Assembly (NCBI GenBank): GCA_902782965.1
Contig: CACZPG010000307.1
Coordinates: forward strand, 1 to 5,182
DNA length: 5,182 nt
Source: an uncultured Lachnospiraceae bacterium
Lineage (GTDB): Bacteria; Bacillota; Clostridia; Lachnospirales; Lachnospiraceae
Direction of reading: 5' to 3'
In this document: piece by piece, positions 1-5,182 of the stretch
How positions within the stretch are numbered: position 1 is the first letter of the stretch
Layout: each line of letters opens with the position of its first letter
Position numbers and translations under genes: made by a program
Notes under the pieces: model-generated
Seen by the model: the letters and a program-made list of their open reading frames with translations, nothing else
Databases searched by the model: none
Told to the model about the DNA's origin: nothing

Positions 1-829
1 AATCAGCCGTTATAACCTTACAATGAAAGTAGGAGAATCTGTAGATAATCCTGCTTCGGCTAAGAATTTCTCTTATCCTGATGTAACGCCTATACTCAGT
101 GGGGTAACTTACAAATCAGATAATGAGGCTGTTGCCACAGTTGATAGCAACGGTAAAATTACAGCAGTAGCTCCGGGAACTGCAAATATTACTGTTACCA
201 TTGAGGATACATATTTCAAACCTCTCACATGTGTTGTAACAGTAACCGGAGACAGTTCTCAGCCGACACCTGCACCGGCTGATCCATCAGCAACTCCGAC
301 ACCAACTGCAGCACCTACTGCTGAACCTGGTCTCCCAGCTGTTGGAACAGAGGAGAAGTCCAAGGATGGTAAGGCAACCTATGAAGTTACCGGAACCACT
401 AAGGATGATAAGGGTAATGTTGTAGCAGAAGTTACATTTAAGAAGCCGGAAGGAAAAGCAGCTAAAGCCGCAACCATGACTGTTCCGGATCAGGTTACTC
501 TGGCTGATGGAAATAAAGCAGTTGTAACTAAGATTGCAGCTAAGGCCTGCTATAAGAACAAGAAGATTAAGATTGTCATTATTGGAAAGAATGTTAACTA
601 TATAGGAAAGAATGCTTTTAATGGCTGCAGCAATGCGAAGGAATTTAAGATTAAGTCTAAGCTGCTGACTAAGAAATCCTTCGGTAAGAATTGTATGAAG
701 AATATAAATAAAAAAGCGAAAATATATTTACAGAAGTCACTTACCAAGAAGAAGTTTAACGTCGTAAAGAAAGCCATTAAGTCGTCAGGAGTTCCGAAAA
801 CTGTTGCTTTCAAAAAGAAGAAAATGTAA
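1..829 (+). CDS. Secreted/surface protein, C-terminal part: Big2 Ig-like domain, Pro/Thr linker, LRR-like basic cap (5' partial)
   Basis: The open frame runs in from the left edge (first full codon at 2) and stops with TAA at 827-829, leaving 275 visible residues. The ATG at 23 is probably internal, because the seven codons before it (ISRYNLT) complete the first strand of a Big2-type Ig-like domain. That domain covers about residues 1-83 and shows the family hallmarks SDNEAVATVDSNGKITAV and APGTANITV. Residues about 85-110 are a Pro/Thr/Ala linker. The rest is a Lys-rich module with BspA-type leucine-rich units (IAAKACYKN, IGKNAFNGC, FGKNCMKNI, spaced 23 and 26 residues) ending in KKKKM. Big2 domains are common in bacterial adhesins and cell-surface enzymes. 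The catalytic or binding part, if any, lies upstream of the window, so the function is unknown. The cap is homologous to the C terminus of the next gene. A terminator follows directly, so this gene ends its own transcription unit. Confidence 0.88.
   Translation, partial: ISRYNLTMKVGESVDNPASAKNFSYPDVTPILSGVTYKSDNEAVATVDSNGKITAVAPGTANITVTIEDTYFKPLTCVVTVTGDSSQPTPAPADPSATPTPTAAPTAEPGLPAVGTEEKSKDGKATYEVTGTTKDDKGNVVAEVTFKKPEGKAAKAATMTVPDQVTLADGNKAVVTKIAAKACYKNKKIKIVIIGKNVNYIGKNAFNGCSNAKEFKIKSKLLTKKSFGKNCMKNINKKAKIYLQKSLTKKKFNVVKKAIKSSGVPKTVAFKKKKM
254..331 (+). other. Pro/Thr/Ala-rich linker segment of the first surface protein
   Basis: This stretch codes for a low-complexity run of Pro, Thr, Ala and Ser (PTPAPADPSATPTPTAAPTA) that joins the Ig-like domain to the C-terminal cap. 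Such linkers are typical flexible spacers in modular exported proteins of Gram-positive anaerobes. The next gene has a matching linker in the equivalent place at 4049-4192. Confidence 0.8.
332..826 (+). repeat. Copy 1 of a C-terminal LRR-like basic module shared with the downstream protein
   Basis: From LPAVGT to the C terminus this segment aligns by eye along its whole length with residues 1068-1229 of the downstream protein, with roughly half the positions identical. Shared runs include SKDG, VAEV, TVPD, IAAK, IGKNV and the pattern KNIN-x-x-AK. The DNA has diverged except in short runs such as tccaaggatgg. I read this as an old duplication or a shared domain, not a recent repeat. The fold is probably a short BspA-like (LRR_5) leucine-rich solenoid cap preceded by a beta-rich segment. 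Confidence 0.8.
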
Positions 830-852
830 CGAATAGCAGGGAAATAATGTTT

Positions 853-890
853 AGGAAGATGGAGCCGGATGAAAGTCCGGCTCTTTCCTT
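853..890 (+). terminator. Rho-independent terminator of the first surface protein gene
   Basis: A perfect 8-bp GC-rich stem, GAGCCGGA (862-869) with TCCGGCTC (876-883), closes a 6-nt loop, TGAAAG. A second helix can form below it, AGGAA (853-857) with TTCCT (885-889), across a small internal loop. The strand after the stem is T-rich (TTTCCTTGTTT). It sits 24 nt past the TAA at 827-829, the usual place for an intrinsic terminator. Confidence 0.8.
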
Positions 891-919
891 GTTTCCATAT
901 ATACGTTAAAGTCATGATA

Positions 920-928
920 TGGTAGAAT
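920..928 (+). promoter_or_regulatory. Possible extended -10 promoter element for the large exported protein gene
   Basis: TGGTAGAAT matches an extended -10 (TGn plus TAGAAT, one mismatch to TATAAT) in an AT-rich stretch after the terminator. No convincing -35 hexamer lies 16-18 nt upstream, which fits an extended -10 promoter but weakens the call. It would give a leader of about 60 nt before the start codon at 995. Because a terminator precedes it, some promoter must exist between about 890 and 985. This is the best candidate I can see. An alternative is the TATATT at 933-938. Confidence 0.3.
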
Positions 929-950
929 AGTATATATTATTCAAAATCAG

Positions 951-966
951 TTCCTTTTCTAAGGAA
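951..966 (+). other. Small leader hairpin before the large exported protein gene
   Basis: TTCCTT (951-956) and AAGGAA (961-966) form a perfect 6-bp inverted repeat around a 4-nt TTCT loop. It lies 17 nt upstream of the ribosome binding site. It lacks a following U-tract, so it is not a terminator. It could stabilise the transcript's 5' end or be chance. Confidence 0.3.
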
Positions 967-983
967 ATTACAGTAAGAAATCC

Positions 984-988
984 GAGGG
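984..988 (+). promoter_or_regulatory. Ribosome binding site for the large exported protein
   Basis: GAGGG is complementary to the anti-Shine-Dalgarno sequence and sits 6 nt before the ATG at 995. This, together with the signal peptide that begins at that ATG, fixes the start. Confidence 0.75.
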
Positions 989-994
989 TTTTGT

Positions 995-1069
995 ATGCTG
1001 AGAAAACTACAGTATATAATTTGTATATTGACCATATTGGCTGTTATGCCATGTGGAATTGTTCATGCA
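995..1069 (+). other. Signal peptide (Sec type, signal peptidase I)
   Basis: The first 25 residues have a basic start (MLRK), a hydrophobic core from about residue 5 to 20 and a V-H-A site before the acidic EESDKE. Cys20 is preceded by V-M-P, which does not fit a lipobox, so cleavage by signal peptidase I is favoured over lipoprotein processing. Confidence 0.85.
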
Positions 1070-4000
1070 GAAGAATCTGACAAAGAGTATTACGGAAGAA
1101 GTGCGCTCAGTGAACTTGAGAGGGGAGAACTCCTTGTTCAGGCGTATGACAGCGCTGTTGCTCAGGCAGATTCTTTTTCTGGTGGAAATAACTTCTCGGC
1201 GACTTACAATCTTGCGGAAGGTCAGAAACTGACCAGGAAGGAATCGGAATCAATAGTTAAGGCTGTAGAGAATGATCATCCGGAATATATCTGGTGGTCC
1301 TCTTGCACGATGAGTGCCGGAGAGGAAGGCTTTACTGTAGAATTTACTGGCGATAATACCTATTACACTGTAACTACTCTGAGAAAACGTAAGGCTAAGT
1401 TTGAGTTGGCCGCAGACAGAATGATGAAAAAGGCCGGAATCAATGACGCAATGACAGAGCTTGATAAAGCATATACCTTATATCAGGTCATTATCGCAGA
1501 GGTAGATTACAATATAGAGCATCTGGATCAATCCGCCTATGCAGCCTTTGTAGATAAGGAAGCTGTATGCGCAGGTTATGCAAAAGCATATACTTATCTG
1601 CTTCAGAAGTCAGGTCTTCAGGCATCCTATGTTCCCGGAGAGGCAACTGATGGAAGAGAGACAGAAGGACATGCCTGGGTTATTGTAAGGATTGATGGAA
1701 AGTATTATTACTGTGATCCGACTCTGGATGATGAGGGAAGAGTGCCGGGGTATGGTTACTTCATGAAGACAGATGCAGAAATGTCTGTGGATCATTTCAT
1801 TGATGACATAGGCTATTCCTTCCCTGAGACTCCCCAAACGGCTCTTTCCAGACCTCAGTTAAGAAATAAGATTACATCTGTTTCTGTAACAGGTGGAAAT
1901 ATATATCCTGAGAATCTATATGTCAGACGAGGCTGTACGGTGGCAGTATCAATGGTTCCTAATGATGGATATGATTCTGATACTCTGAAGGTTGGTGAAG
2001 AAAACGTAAATCCTGTAGATCAGTCGGATGGAAGCAGTCTGTATACGATTAGTTCAGTTAATGGAGACATCAGCCTTTCAGGTACATTTAGGGAAGATAC
2101 TGCGATTGCTACGCAGCTGGTTGCAGATAATGACAATTATACTGTTATGCAGGGGAATCAGATTGTGCTGACAGCTGCGCTTACCACGCCTGAGGGTACA
2201 GCGGTTTCAGGTAAGACAATATCCTTCAGCAGCTCGACTTCATTTTCTAAAACTACAGTTACAGATACAGACGGACTAGCAAGTGTATCTATAGATACAA
2301 CTAATCTGGAAGCAGGTAATTATGTGGTTGAGATCAGCTTCGAAGGAGAAGGTGTGTATAAAGCTTCTTCAGCTGAGACTACTTTAAATGTTGTTGAAAA
2401 GAAGGATATTAATAAGATTGTTCTTGGAGACCTTCAGGTATGGGCAACATTTGGAGGTCTGCTGGAAAATAATACTGATTATATTTATTCTGATGCCACC
2501 GGAAGACTCTATATCAAAAGCGGTAGACAGATAACAGTTACCTGTAAGGATGGCACAGGGATCGCCAAGGGATTTATTGAAATCAGTCCTGATGTAGAAA
2601 GAACAACTTTGACACTGGATAACATATCTGTAAGAAATAATTCTTCTTCCTCCAGAGTTGTGGGAATCGATGCAAAGGATACCAGCCTGACACTGAATAT
2701 CATAGGAGATAATCTGATAGAGATTCCTGATGTAGAAGATTCAGGATCAGTCACATTTAATTATGGAATAAATGCAAAAGCTCTTGTAGTTAACTCTTTG
2801 GATAAAGAGGATGCTCTGTCCATAGTTGTCGGAAATGCAGGACAGGAATCTATAGGTATTATTGCAGGAAGTCTAAGGGTTAATAACGGAAAAATAATAG
2901 CCCAAACAGGGGCTGTTTCGGGTTGGAGTGTTTCCCGTACATATGGTTTGAAAATTGAAGAAACCCTTCGTATGGATGGTGGAAGCATAGAGGCTGTTTC
3001 AGGAAACTTTGGTTATGAAAATGCAGTTAATGGAACATGCGGTATTTATGCAGGAGCTATACTTCTGAATAAGGGAAGTATTTCCGGAAAAGGTGGAACG
3101 GCAACCTATGGCTTCTCCAGTGGAGTTAATGTAGTTTCCGGAAACATCGATGTAAAAGGAGGTTGTCTGAAGGGAATCGGAGGAGAATCTTTACAGTCTG
3201 ATGAACAAACTTCTTCTGTCGGAAGCTATGGTATTATTTCTGGTGGGGATCTGAATATAAGTAACGGAGAAATCATAGCGCAGGGATCAACGGGATATCT
3301 GAGCTGTGGTCTTGCTGCCAGTTCTTCTGTCAATATATCCGGAGGCCGTATTGACTGCAACTCCGGTGAGGTGAAGGGAAATGAATCCCTGGCCTGTCTG
3401 GTTCAGGATGATTATACCCAGACCGGAGGAACCATTAACCTTATGTCGGGAGTCGCAGCAAAAGGTGAAAGCACCTGTATCAAACAGGTAAATGAGAATG
3501 GTAAATTTAAAATTAATAAAGGAAATCTTAATGCGGAAGCTATAAGCGGTACCAGCAAGGCCTTTAAAGGTATATTTATATCGGGAGGCTTTGCAACCAT
3601 CAGTGGAGGAAGCATTATTGTAAAGCCCTGCAAAGCTATAGATAACAGCATTGGTATTTACAGCGTGAATACTCTTACTATAGAAGATGGCGAAATAGAG
3701 ACTGCCGGGGATTCTGTGGAATCCTCGTATGGTGATAAATCCTTCAGCGCAGGAATACTTGCCGGTTATAATCTTACAATAAAAGGCGGAACCATTAAGG
3801 CGACAGGAAAGAAAGCTAATTTCAGTTTCGGAATGTATACCTATGACTGTCTGAGTATTTCCGGTGGAAGAATAAGTGCATCCGGAAACAGAAGAGGTCT
3901 TGATGGAAACCGGTCCGAGATAACAGGTGGCACATTTGCAGCAGGTGATATAGAAGCAGGAAAAGTCTGTGGATTCCCTGTGGCATCCGGATATTGTGTA

Positions 4001-4684
4001 AGAAGAGGGGAAGATACAGAGTATCCTTATATTGTCATAAAATCTGATGGAATCCCTACAGGTATACCAGCTCCGACTACTAATCCTACAGAGCCATCAC
4101 CGGCTCCGACAGCTTCTGCCCAGACAGCTCCTTCACCATTACCGACAGCCACTCCTTCTTCCGGAGATGAGAATCAGTCTTCTAAAAATCCGGAGCTTCC
4201 TAAGATAGGAACTGTTGAGAATTCCAAGGATGGGACCGGTAAATATATTGTTACCGGAGTAACTGTTAATAATAAAGGTAAGGCTGTAGCCGAAGTGTCT
4301 TACTCTGCTCCTATCGGAAAGACTGCAAAGGCAACGGCAGTAACAGTGCCGGACAGTATTATTCTTGAGGATGGAAGTACCGCCATCGTAACAGAAATAG
4401 CAGCCAAGGCATTTTACAAGAAGGATATTACCTCAGTAGTAATTGGAAAGAATGTCAGAAAAATAGGAAGTAAGGCGTTCTTCGGTTGTAAGAAGCTGAA
4501 AAAAATTGAGATAAAAACTAAGAAGCTTACTGCAAAAAGAGTGGGAAGTAAGGCGTTCAAAAATATAAACAGGAATGCAAAAGTATACAGACCGAAATCT
4601 ATGAAAAAGAAGCAGTTGAAGAATCTGAAAGCTGCTCTTAAACATGGTAACCTTCCCCAAACTGTAAAGCTTAAGAAGAAGTAA
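995..4684 (+). CDS. Exported modular transglutaminase-like / beta-helix protein with LRR-like C-terminal cap
   Basis: The protein has 1229 residues and the start is supported by the GAGGG site and a signal peptide (residues 1-25, predicted cleavage VHA|EE). Residues about 27-150 are a helical lead-in often seen before transglutaminase-like cores in Firmicutes (DHPEYIWW). Residues about 150-245 are the transglutaminase-like core, with Cys192 (AVCAGYAKAY), His226 (EGHAWVIV) and Asp241 (YYCDPTLDD) forming an intact Cys-His-Asp triad. Residues about 293-368 resemble a bacterial beta-repeat domain and 372-468 a bacterial Ig-like domain. Residues about 476-1015 form a Gly/Ser/Ile-rich repeat region of parallel-beta-helix type, possibly carbohydrate binding. 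Then come a Pro/Thr linker (1019-1066) and a Lys-rich LRR-like cap (1068-1229). No sortase motif with a membrane tail is present, so surface retention is probably non-covalent. The triad could support transamidation or, as in many bacterial relatives, cysteine-peptidase activity. The substrate is unknown. An adhesin or glycan-associated surface enzyme is my best inference. Confidence 0.9.
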   Translation: MLRKLQYIICILTILAVMPCGIVHAEESDKEYYGRSALSELERGELLVQAYDSAVAQADSFSGGNNFSATYNLAEGQKLTRKESESIVKAVENDHPEYIWWSSCTMSAGEEGFTVEFTGDNTYYTVTTLRKRKAKFELAADRMMKKAGINDAMTELDKAYTLYQVIIAEVDYNIEHLDQSAYAAFVDKEAVCAGYAKAYTYLLQKSGLQASYVPGEATDGRETEGHAWVIVRIDGKYYYCDPTLDDEGRVPGYGYFMKTDAEMSVDHFIDDIGYSFPETPQTALSRPQLRNKITSVSVTGGNIYPENLYVRRGCTVAVSMVPNDGYDSDTLKVGEENVNPVDQSDGSSLYTISSVNGDISLSGTFREDTAIATQLVADNDNYTVMQGNQIVLTAALTTPEGTAVSGKTISFSSSTSFSKTTVTDTDGLASVSIDTTNLEAGNYVVEISFEGEGVYKASSAETTLNVVEKKDINKIVLGDLQVWATFGGLLENNTDYIYSDATGRLYIKSGRQITVTCKDGTGIAKGFIEISPDVERTTLTLDNISVRNNSSSSRVVGIDAKDTSLTLNIIGDNLIEIPDVEDSGSVTFNYGINAKALVVNSLDKEDALSIVVGNAGQESIGIIAGSLRVNNGKIIAQTGAVSGWSVSRTYGLKIEETLRMDGGSIEAVSGNFGYENAVNGTCGIYAGAILLNKGSISGKGGTATYGFSSGVNVVSGNIDVKGGCLKGIGGESLQSDEQTSSVGSYGIISGGDLNISNGEIIAQGSTGYLSCGLAASSSVNISGGRIDCNSGEVKGNESLACLVQDDYTQTGGTINLMSGVAAKGESTCIKQVNENGKFKINKGNLNAEAISGTSKAFKGIFISGGFATISGGSIIVKPCKAIDNSIGIYSVNTLTIEDGEIETAGDSVESSYGDKSFSAGILAGYNLTIKGGTIKATGKKANFSFGMYTYDCLSISGGRISASGNRRGLDGNRSEITGGTFAAGDIEAGKVCGFPVASGYCVRRGEDTEYPYIVIKSDGIPTGIPAPTTNPTEPSPAPTASAQTAPSPLPTATPSSGDENQSSKNPELPKIGTVENSKDGTGKYIVTGVTVNNKGKAVAEVSYSAPIGKTAKATAVTVPDSIILEDGSTAIVTEIAAKAFYKKDITSVVIGKNVRKIGSKAFFGCKKLKKIEIKTKKLTAKRVGSKAFKNINRNAKVYRPKSMKKKQLKNLKAALKHGNLPQTVKLKKK
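1442..1729 (+). other. Transglutaminase-like catalytic core (region of the large protein)
   Basis: This segment codes for about residues 150-245. The codon for the presumed nucleophile Cys192 is TGC at 1568-1570. It is followed 34 residues later by His226 and another 15 residues later by Asp241. The spacing and flanking residues (VCAGYA, GHAW, IDGKYYYCDPTLDD) match the transglutaminase-like superfamily, where the pattern is usually VCxGYA, HAW and DxTWDD. Leu replaces the common Trp in the last motif. Confidence 0.85.
2762..3964 (+). repeat. Degenerate repeat region coding for about 13 coils of a predicted parallel beta-helix
   Basis: Residues about 590-990 repeat the pattern G-[IL]-x-x-x-x-x-[LV]-x-[IV]-x-x-G-x-[IL]-x-A. 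The turn Gly occurs at residues 632, 663, 694, 723, 758, 784, 812, 843, 872, 899, 932, 958 and 979, so coils are 21 to 35 residues, mostly 26 to 31. Typical turns are SGGRI, KGGTI, EDGEI and TGGTI. The period and composition fit a right-handed parallel beta-helix like that of Cthe_2159-type carbohydrate-binding proteins or pectate-lyase-like folds. The family assignment is from memory and not tested. Confidence 0.7.
4049..4192 (+). other. Pro/Thr/Ser linker segment of the large exported protein
   Basis: Residues 1019-1066 are rich in Pro, Thr, Ser and Ala (for example PAPTTNPTEPSPAPTASAQ) and separate the beta-helix from the LRR-like cap. It corresponds in position and composition to the linker at 254-331 in the preceding gene. 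Confidence 0.8.
4196..4681 (+). repeat. Copy 2 of the shared C-terminal LRR-like basic module
   Basis: Residues 1068-1229 match the cap of the first protein from LPKIGT to a Lys-rich end (VKLKKK). Three leucine-rich-type units are visible: IAAKAFYKK (1135), IGSKAFFGC (1157) and VGSKAFKNI (1183), spaced 22 and 26 residues, the same layout as in copy 1. The last 60 residues are strongly basic. Confidence 0.8.
4466..4558 (+). repeat. 15-bp exact direct repeat within the LRR-like cap
   Basis: GGAAGTAAGGCGTTC occurs at 4466-4480 and again at 4544-4558, 78 bp (26 codons) apart and in the same reading frame. Each copy encodes GSKAF within a leucine-rich unit. The exact identity in otherwise diverged units suggests a recent local conversion or duplication, or strong constraint. 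Confidence 0.75.
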
Positions 4685-4700
4685 CCCTTATTCGTTTTAT

Positions 4701-4705
4701 GGAGA
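4701..4705 (+). promoter_or_regulatory. Ribosome binding site for larB
   Basis: GGAGA lies 10 nt before the ATG at 4716, a slightly long but workable spacing. An in-frame TGA at 4710-4712 rules out any earlier start, so 4716 is the first possible initiation codon in this frame. Confidence 0.6.
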
Positions 4706-4715
4706 TATATGAAGT

Positions 4716-5182
4716 ATGGATTATGAAGAAATGAATTTTGCCAAGCTGGATACTGACAGAGAAGGCAGAACAGGTTTTCCCGAGGTGGTTTTCTGCGAAG
4801 GAAAACCTGACGAGTATCTGATTGCAATCTACAAGAAGCTTCTTGAAAAGGATGGAAGAGTTTTTGGAACAAGGGCAAGTGAAAAACAGTATGAGCTTAT
4901 TAAGAAGGAAATGCCCGGTGCTAAGTATGACAAGGTATCGCGTATTCTAAAGGTAGAAGGAAAGGAAGTTGAAGATCGTTCTTCAAAAGTCATAGAATCC
5001 GAAACCATAAATGAAACTATAAATAAAACAATTAATGAAACCAATAATACAACATCTGATTCCTTAGCATCTCCCTATATAGTAGTATGCACCGCTGGAA
5101 CCGCTGATATTCCGGTGGCTGAAGAAGCGGCTCAGACTGCGGAATACTTCGGAGCAAGGGTCGAAAGAGTTTATGATGTTGG
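4716..5182 (+). CDS. larB: LarB, pyridinium-3,5-biscarboxylic acid mononucleotide synthase (3' partial)
   Basis: 155 codons are visible before the window ends. LarB carboxylates nicotinic acid adenine dinucleotide and hydrolyses it to pyridinium-3,5-biscarboxylic acid mononucleotide, the first step to the nickel-pincer nucleotide cofactor of lactate racemase (LarA) and relatives. It acts in the cytoplasm. Family signatures seen are FAKLDTDREGRTGFPEVVF (residues 8-26), GTRAS (51-55), and the start of the PurE-like core, VCTAGTADIPVAEEAAQTAE (124-143), followed by ARVERVYDV. The C-terminal part of the core is beyond the window. The protein starts almost at the FAKLD motif, so it lacks the N-terminal helical segment that I recall in many LarB proteins. 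Residues about 85-119 form an unusual Thr/Ile/Asn/Glu linker. The gene begins 31 nt after the surface protein gene with no terminator between, so co-transcription is possible. larC, larE or larA might follow downstream. Confidence 0.88.
   Translation, partial: MDYEEMNFAKLDTDREGRTGFPEVVFCEGKPDEYLIAIYKKLLEKDGRVFGTRASEKQYELIKKEMPGAKYDKVSRILKVEGKEVEDRSSKVIESETINETINKTINETNNTTSDSLASPYIVVCTAGTADIPVAEEAAQTAEYFGARVERVYDV
5004..5039 (+). repeat. Degenerate 12-bp tandem repeat in the larB linker
   Basis: Three in-frame 12-bp units, ACCATAAATGAA, ACTATAAATAAA and ACAATTAATGAA, encode T-I-N-[E/K] three times (residues 97-108). A fourth, decayed unit (TNNT) follows. The stretch is AT-rich compared with the flanking coding sequence and sits between the N-terminal segment and the PurE-like core. 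Confidence 0.75.

Noticed and set aside
23..25. ATG at 23 as the true start of the first gene
   Set aside because: The frame is open upstream, the residues before it complete the first strand of the Big2 domain, and no signal peptide or ribosome binding site is present.
598..915. A 105-codon reverse-strand open frame across the end of the first gene and the terminator
   Set aside because: It is the antisense of the Lys-rich cap, giving a Phe-rich product. It runs through the terminator hairpin and shows no family features.
1043..1054. Lipoprotein lipobox at Cys20 of the large protein
   Set aside because: The residues before Cys20 are V-M-P. Pro at -1 does not fit a lipobox, and a good V-H-A signal peptidase I site follows.
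4196..4213. LPKIGT (and LPAVGT at 332-349) as sortase LPXTG signals
   Set aside because: The fourth residue is Ile or Val instead of Thr. About 160 residues follow, with no hydrophobic segment or basic-tail arrangement of a sortase signal.
4699..4734. Short 11-codon frame starting with ATG at 4699 as a leader peptide before larB
   Set aside because: It overlaps the larB ribosome binding site and start, has no Shine-Dalgarno sequence of its own, and nothing suggests regulated translation.
4414..4878. A 154-codon reverse-strand open frame over the end of the cap and the start of larB
   Set aside because: It is rich in Phe and Leu because it reads the complement of AAG/AAA Lys codons. It overlaps two well-supported forward genes and has no recognisable domain.

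Overview
The window looks like chromosomal DNA from an anaerobic, moderately low-GC Firmicute, most likely of the Lachnospiraceae (Butyrivibrio/Roseburia/Lachnospira type). I infer this from protein style, not from a search. The clues are modular secreted proteins with Pro/Thr linkers, BspA-type leucine-rich caps with Lys-rich ends, AGGAGG-like ribosome binding sites, and a LarB that reads like clostridial versions.

Layout, all on the + strand: (1) Positions 1-829 are the 3' end of a surface or secreted protein gene, with a bacterial Ig-like (Big2) domain, a Pro/Thr/Ala linker and a basic LRR-like cap. (2) A clear rho-independent terminator at about 853-890 ends that unit. It is followed by a short intergenic region with a possible promoter and a small leader hairpin. 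(3) Positions 995-4684 encode a complete 1229-residue exported protein. In order it has a signal peptide, a transglutaminase-like Cys-His-Asp domain, two beta-sandwich-type domains, a long repetitive parallel-beta-helix-like region of at least 13 coils, a Pro/Thr linker, and the same kind of LRR-like cap as gene 1. (4) From 4716 to the window end is the 5' part of larB, which makes the first intermediate of the nickel-pincer nucleotide cofactor. It starts only 31 nt after the surface protein gene, with no terminator between them.

The two surface proteins share a homologous C-terminal module of about 160 residues after a Pro/Thr linker, although their visible upstream domains differ. The module is therefore probably a reusable surface-retention or assembly cap. 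larB is functionally unrelated (cytoplasmic cofactor synthesis), but its position suggests it may be read from the surface protein's transcript. I see no mobile element, CRISPR array, tRNA or rRNA. The most noteworthy items are the transglutaminase/beta-helix/LRR-cap architecture, the shared cap, the cysteines in the beta-helix, and a TIN[E/K] repeat linker inside LarB.
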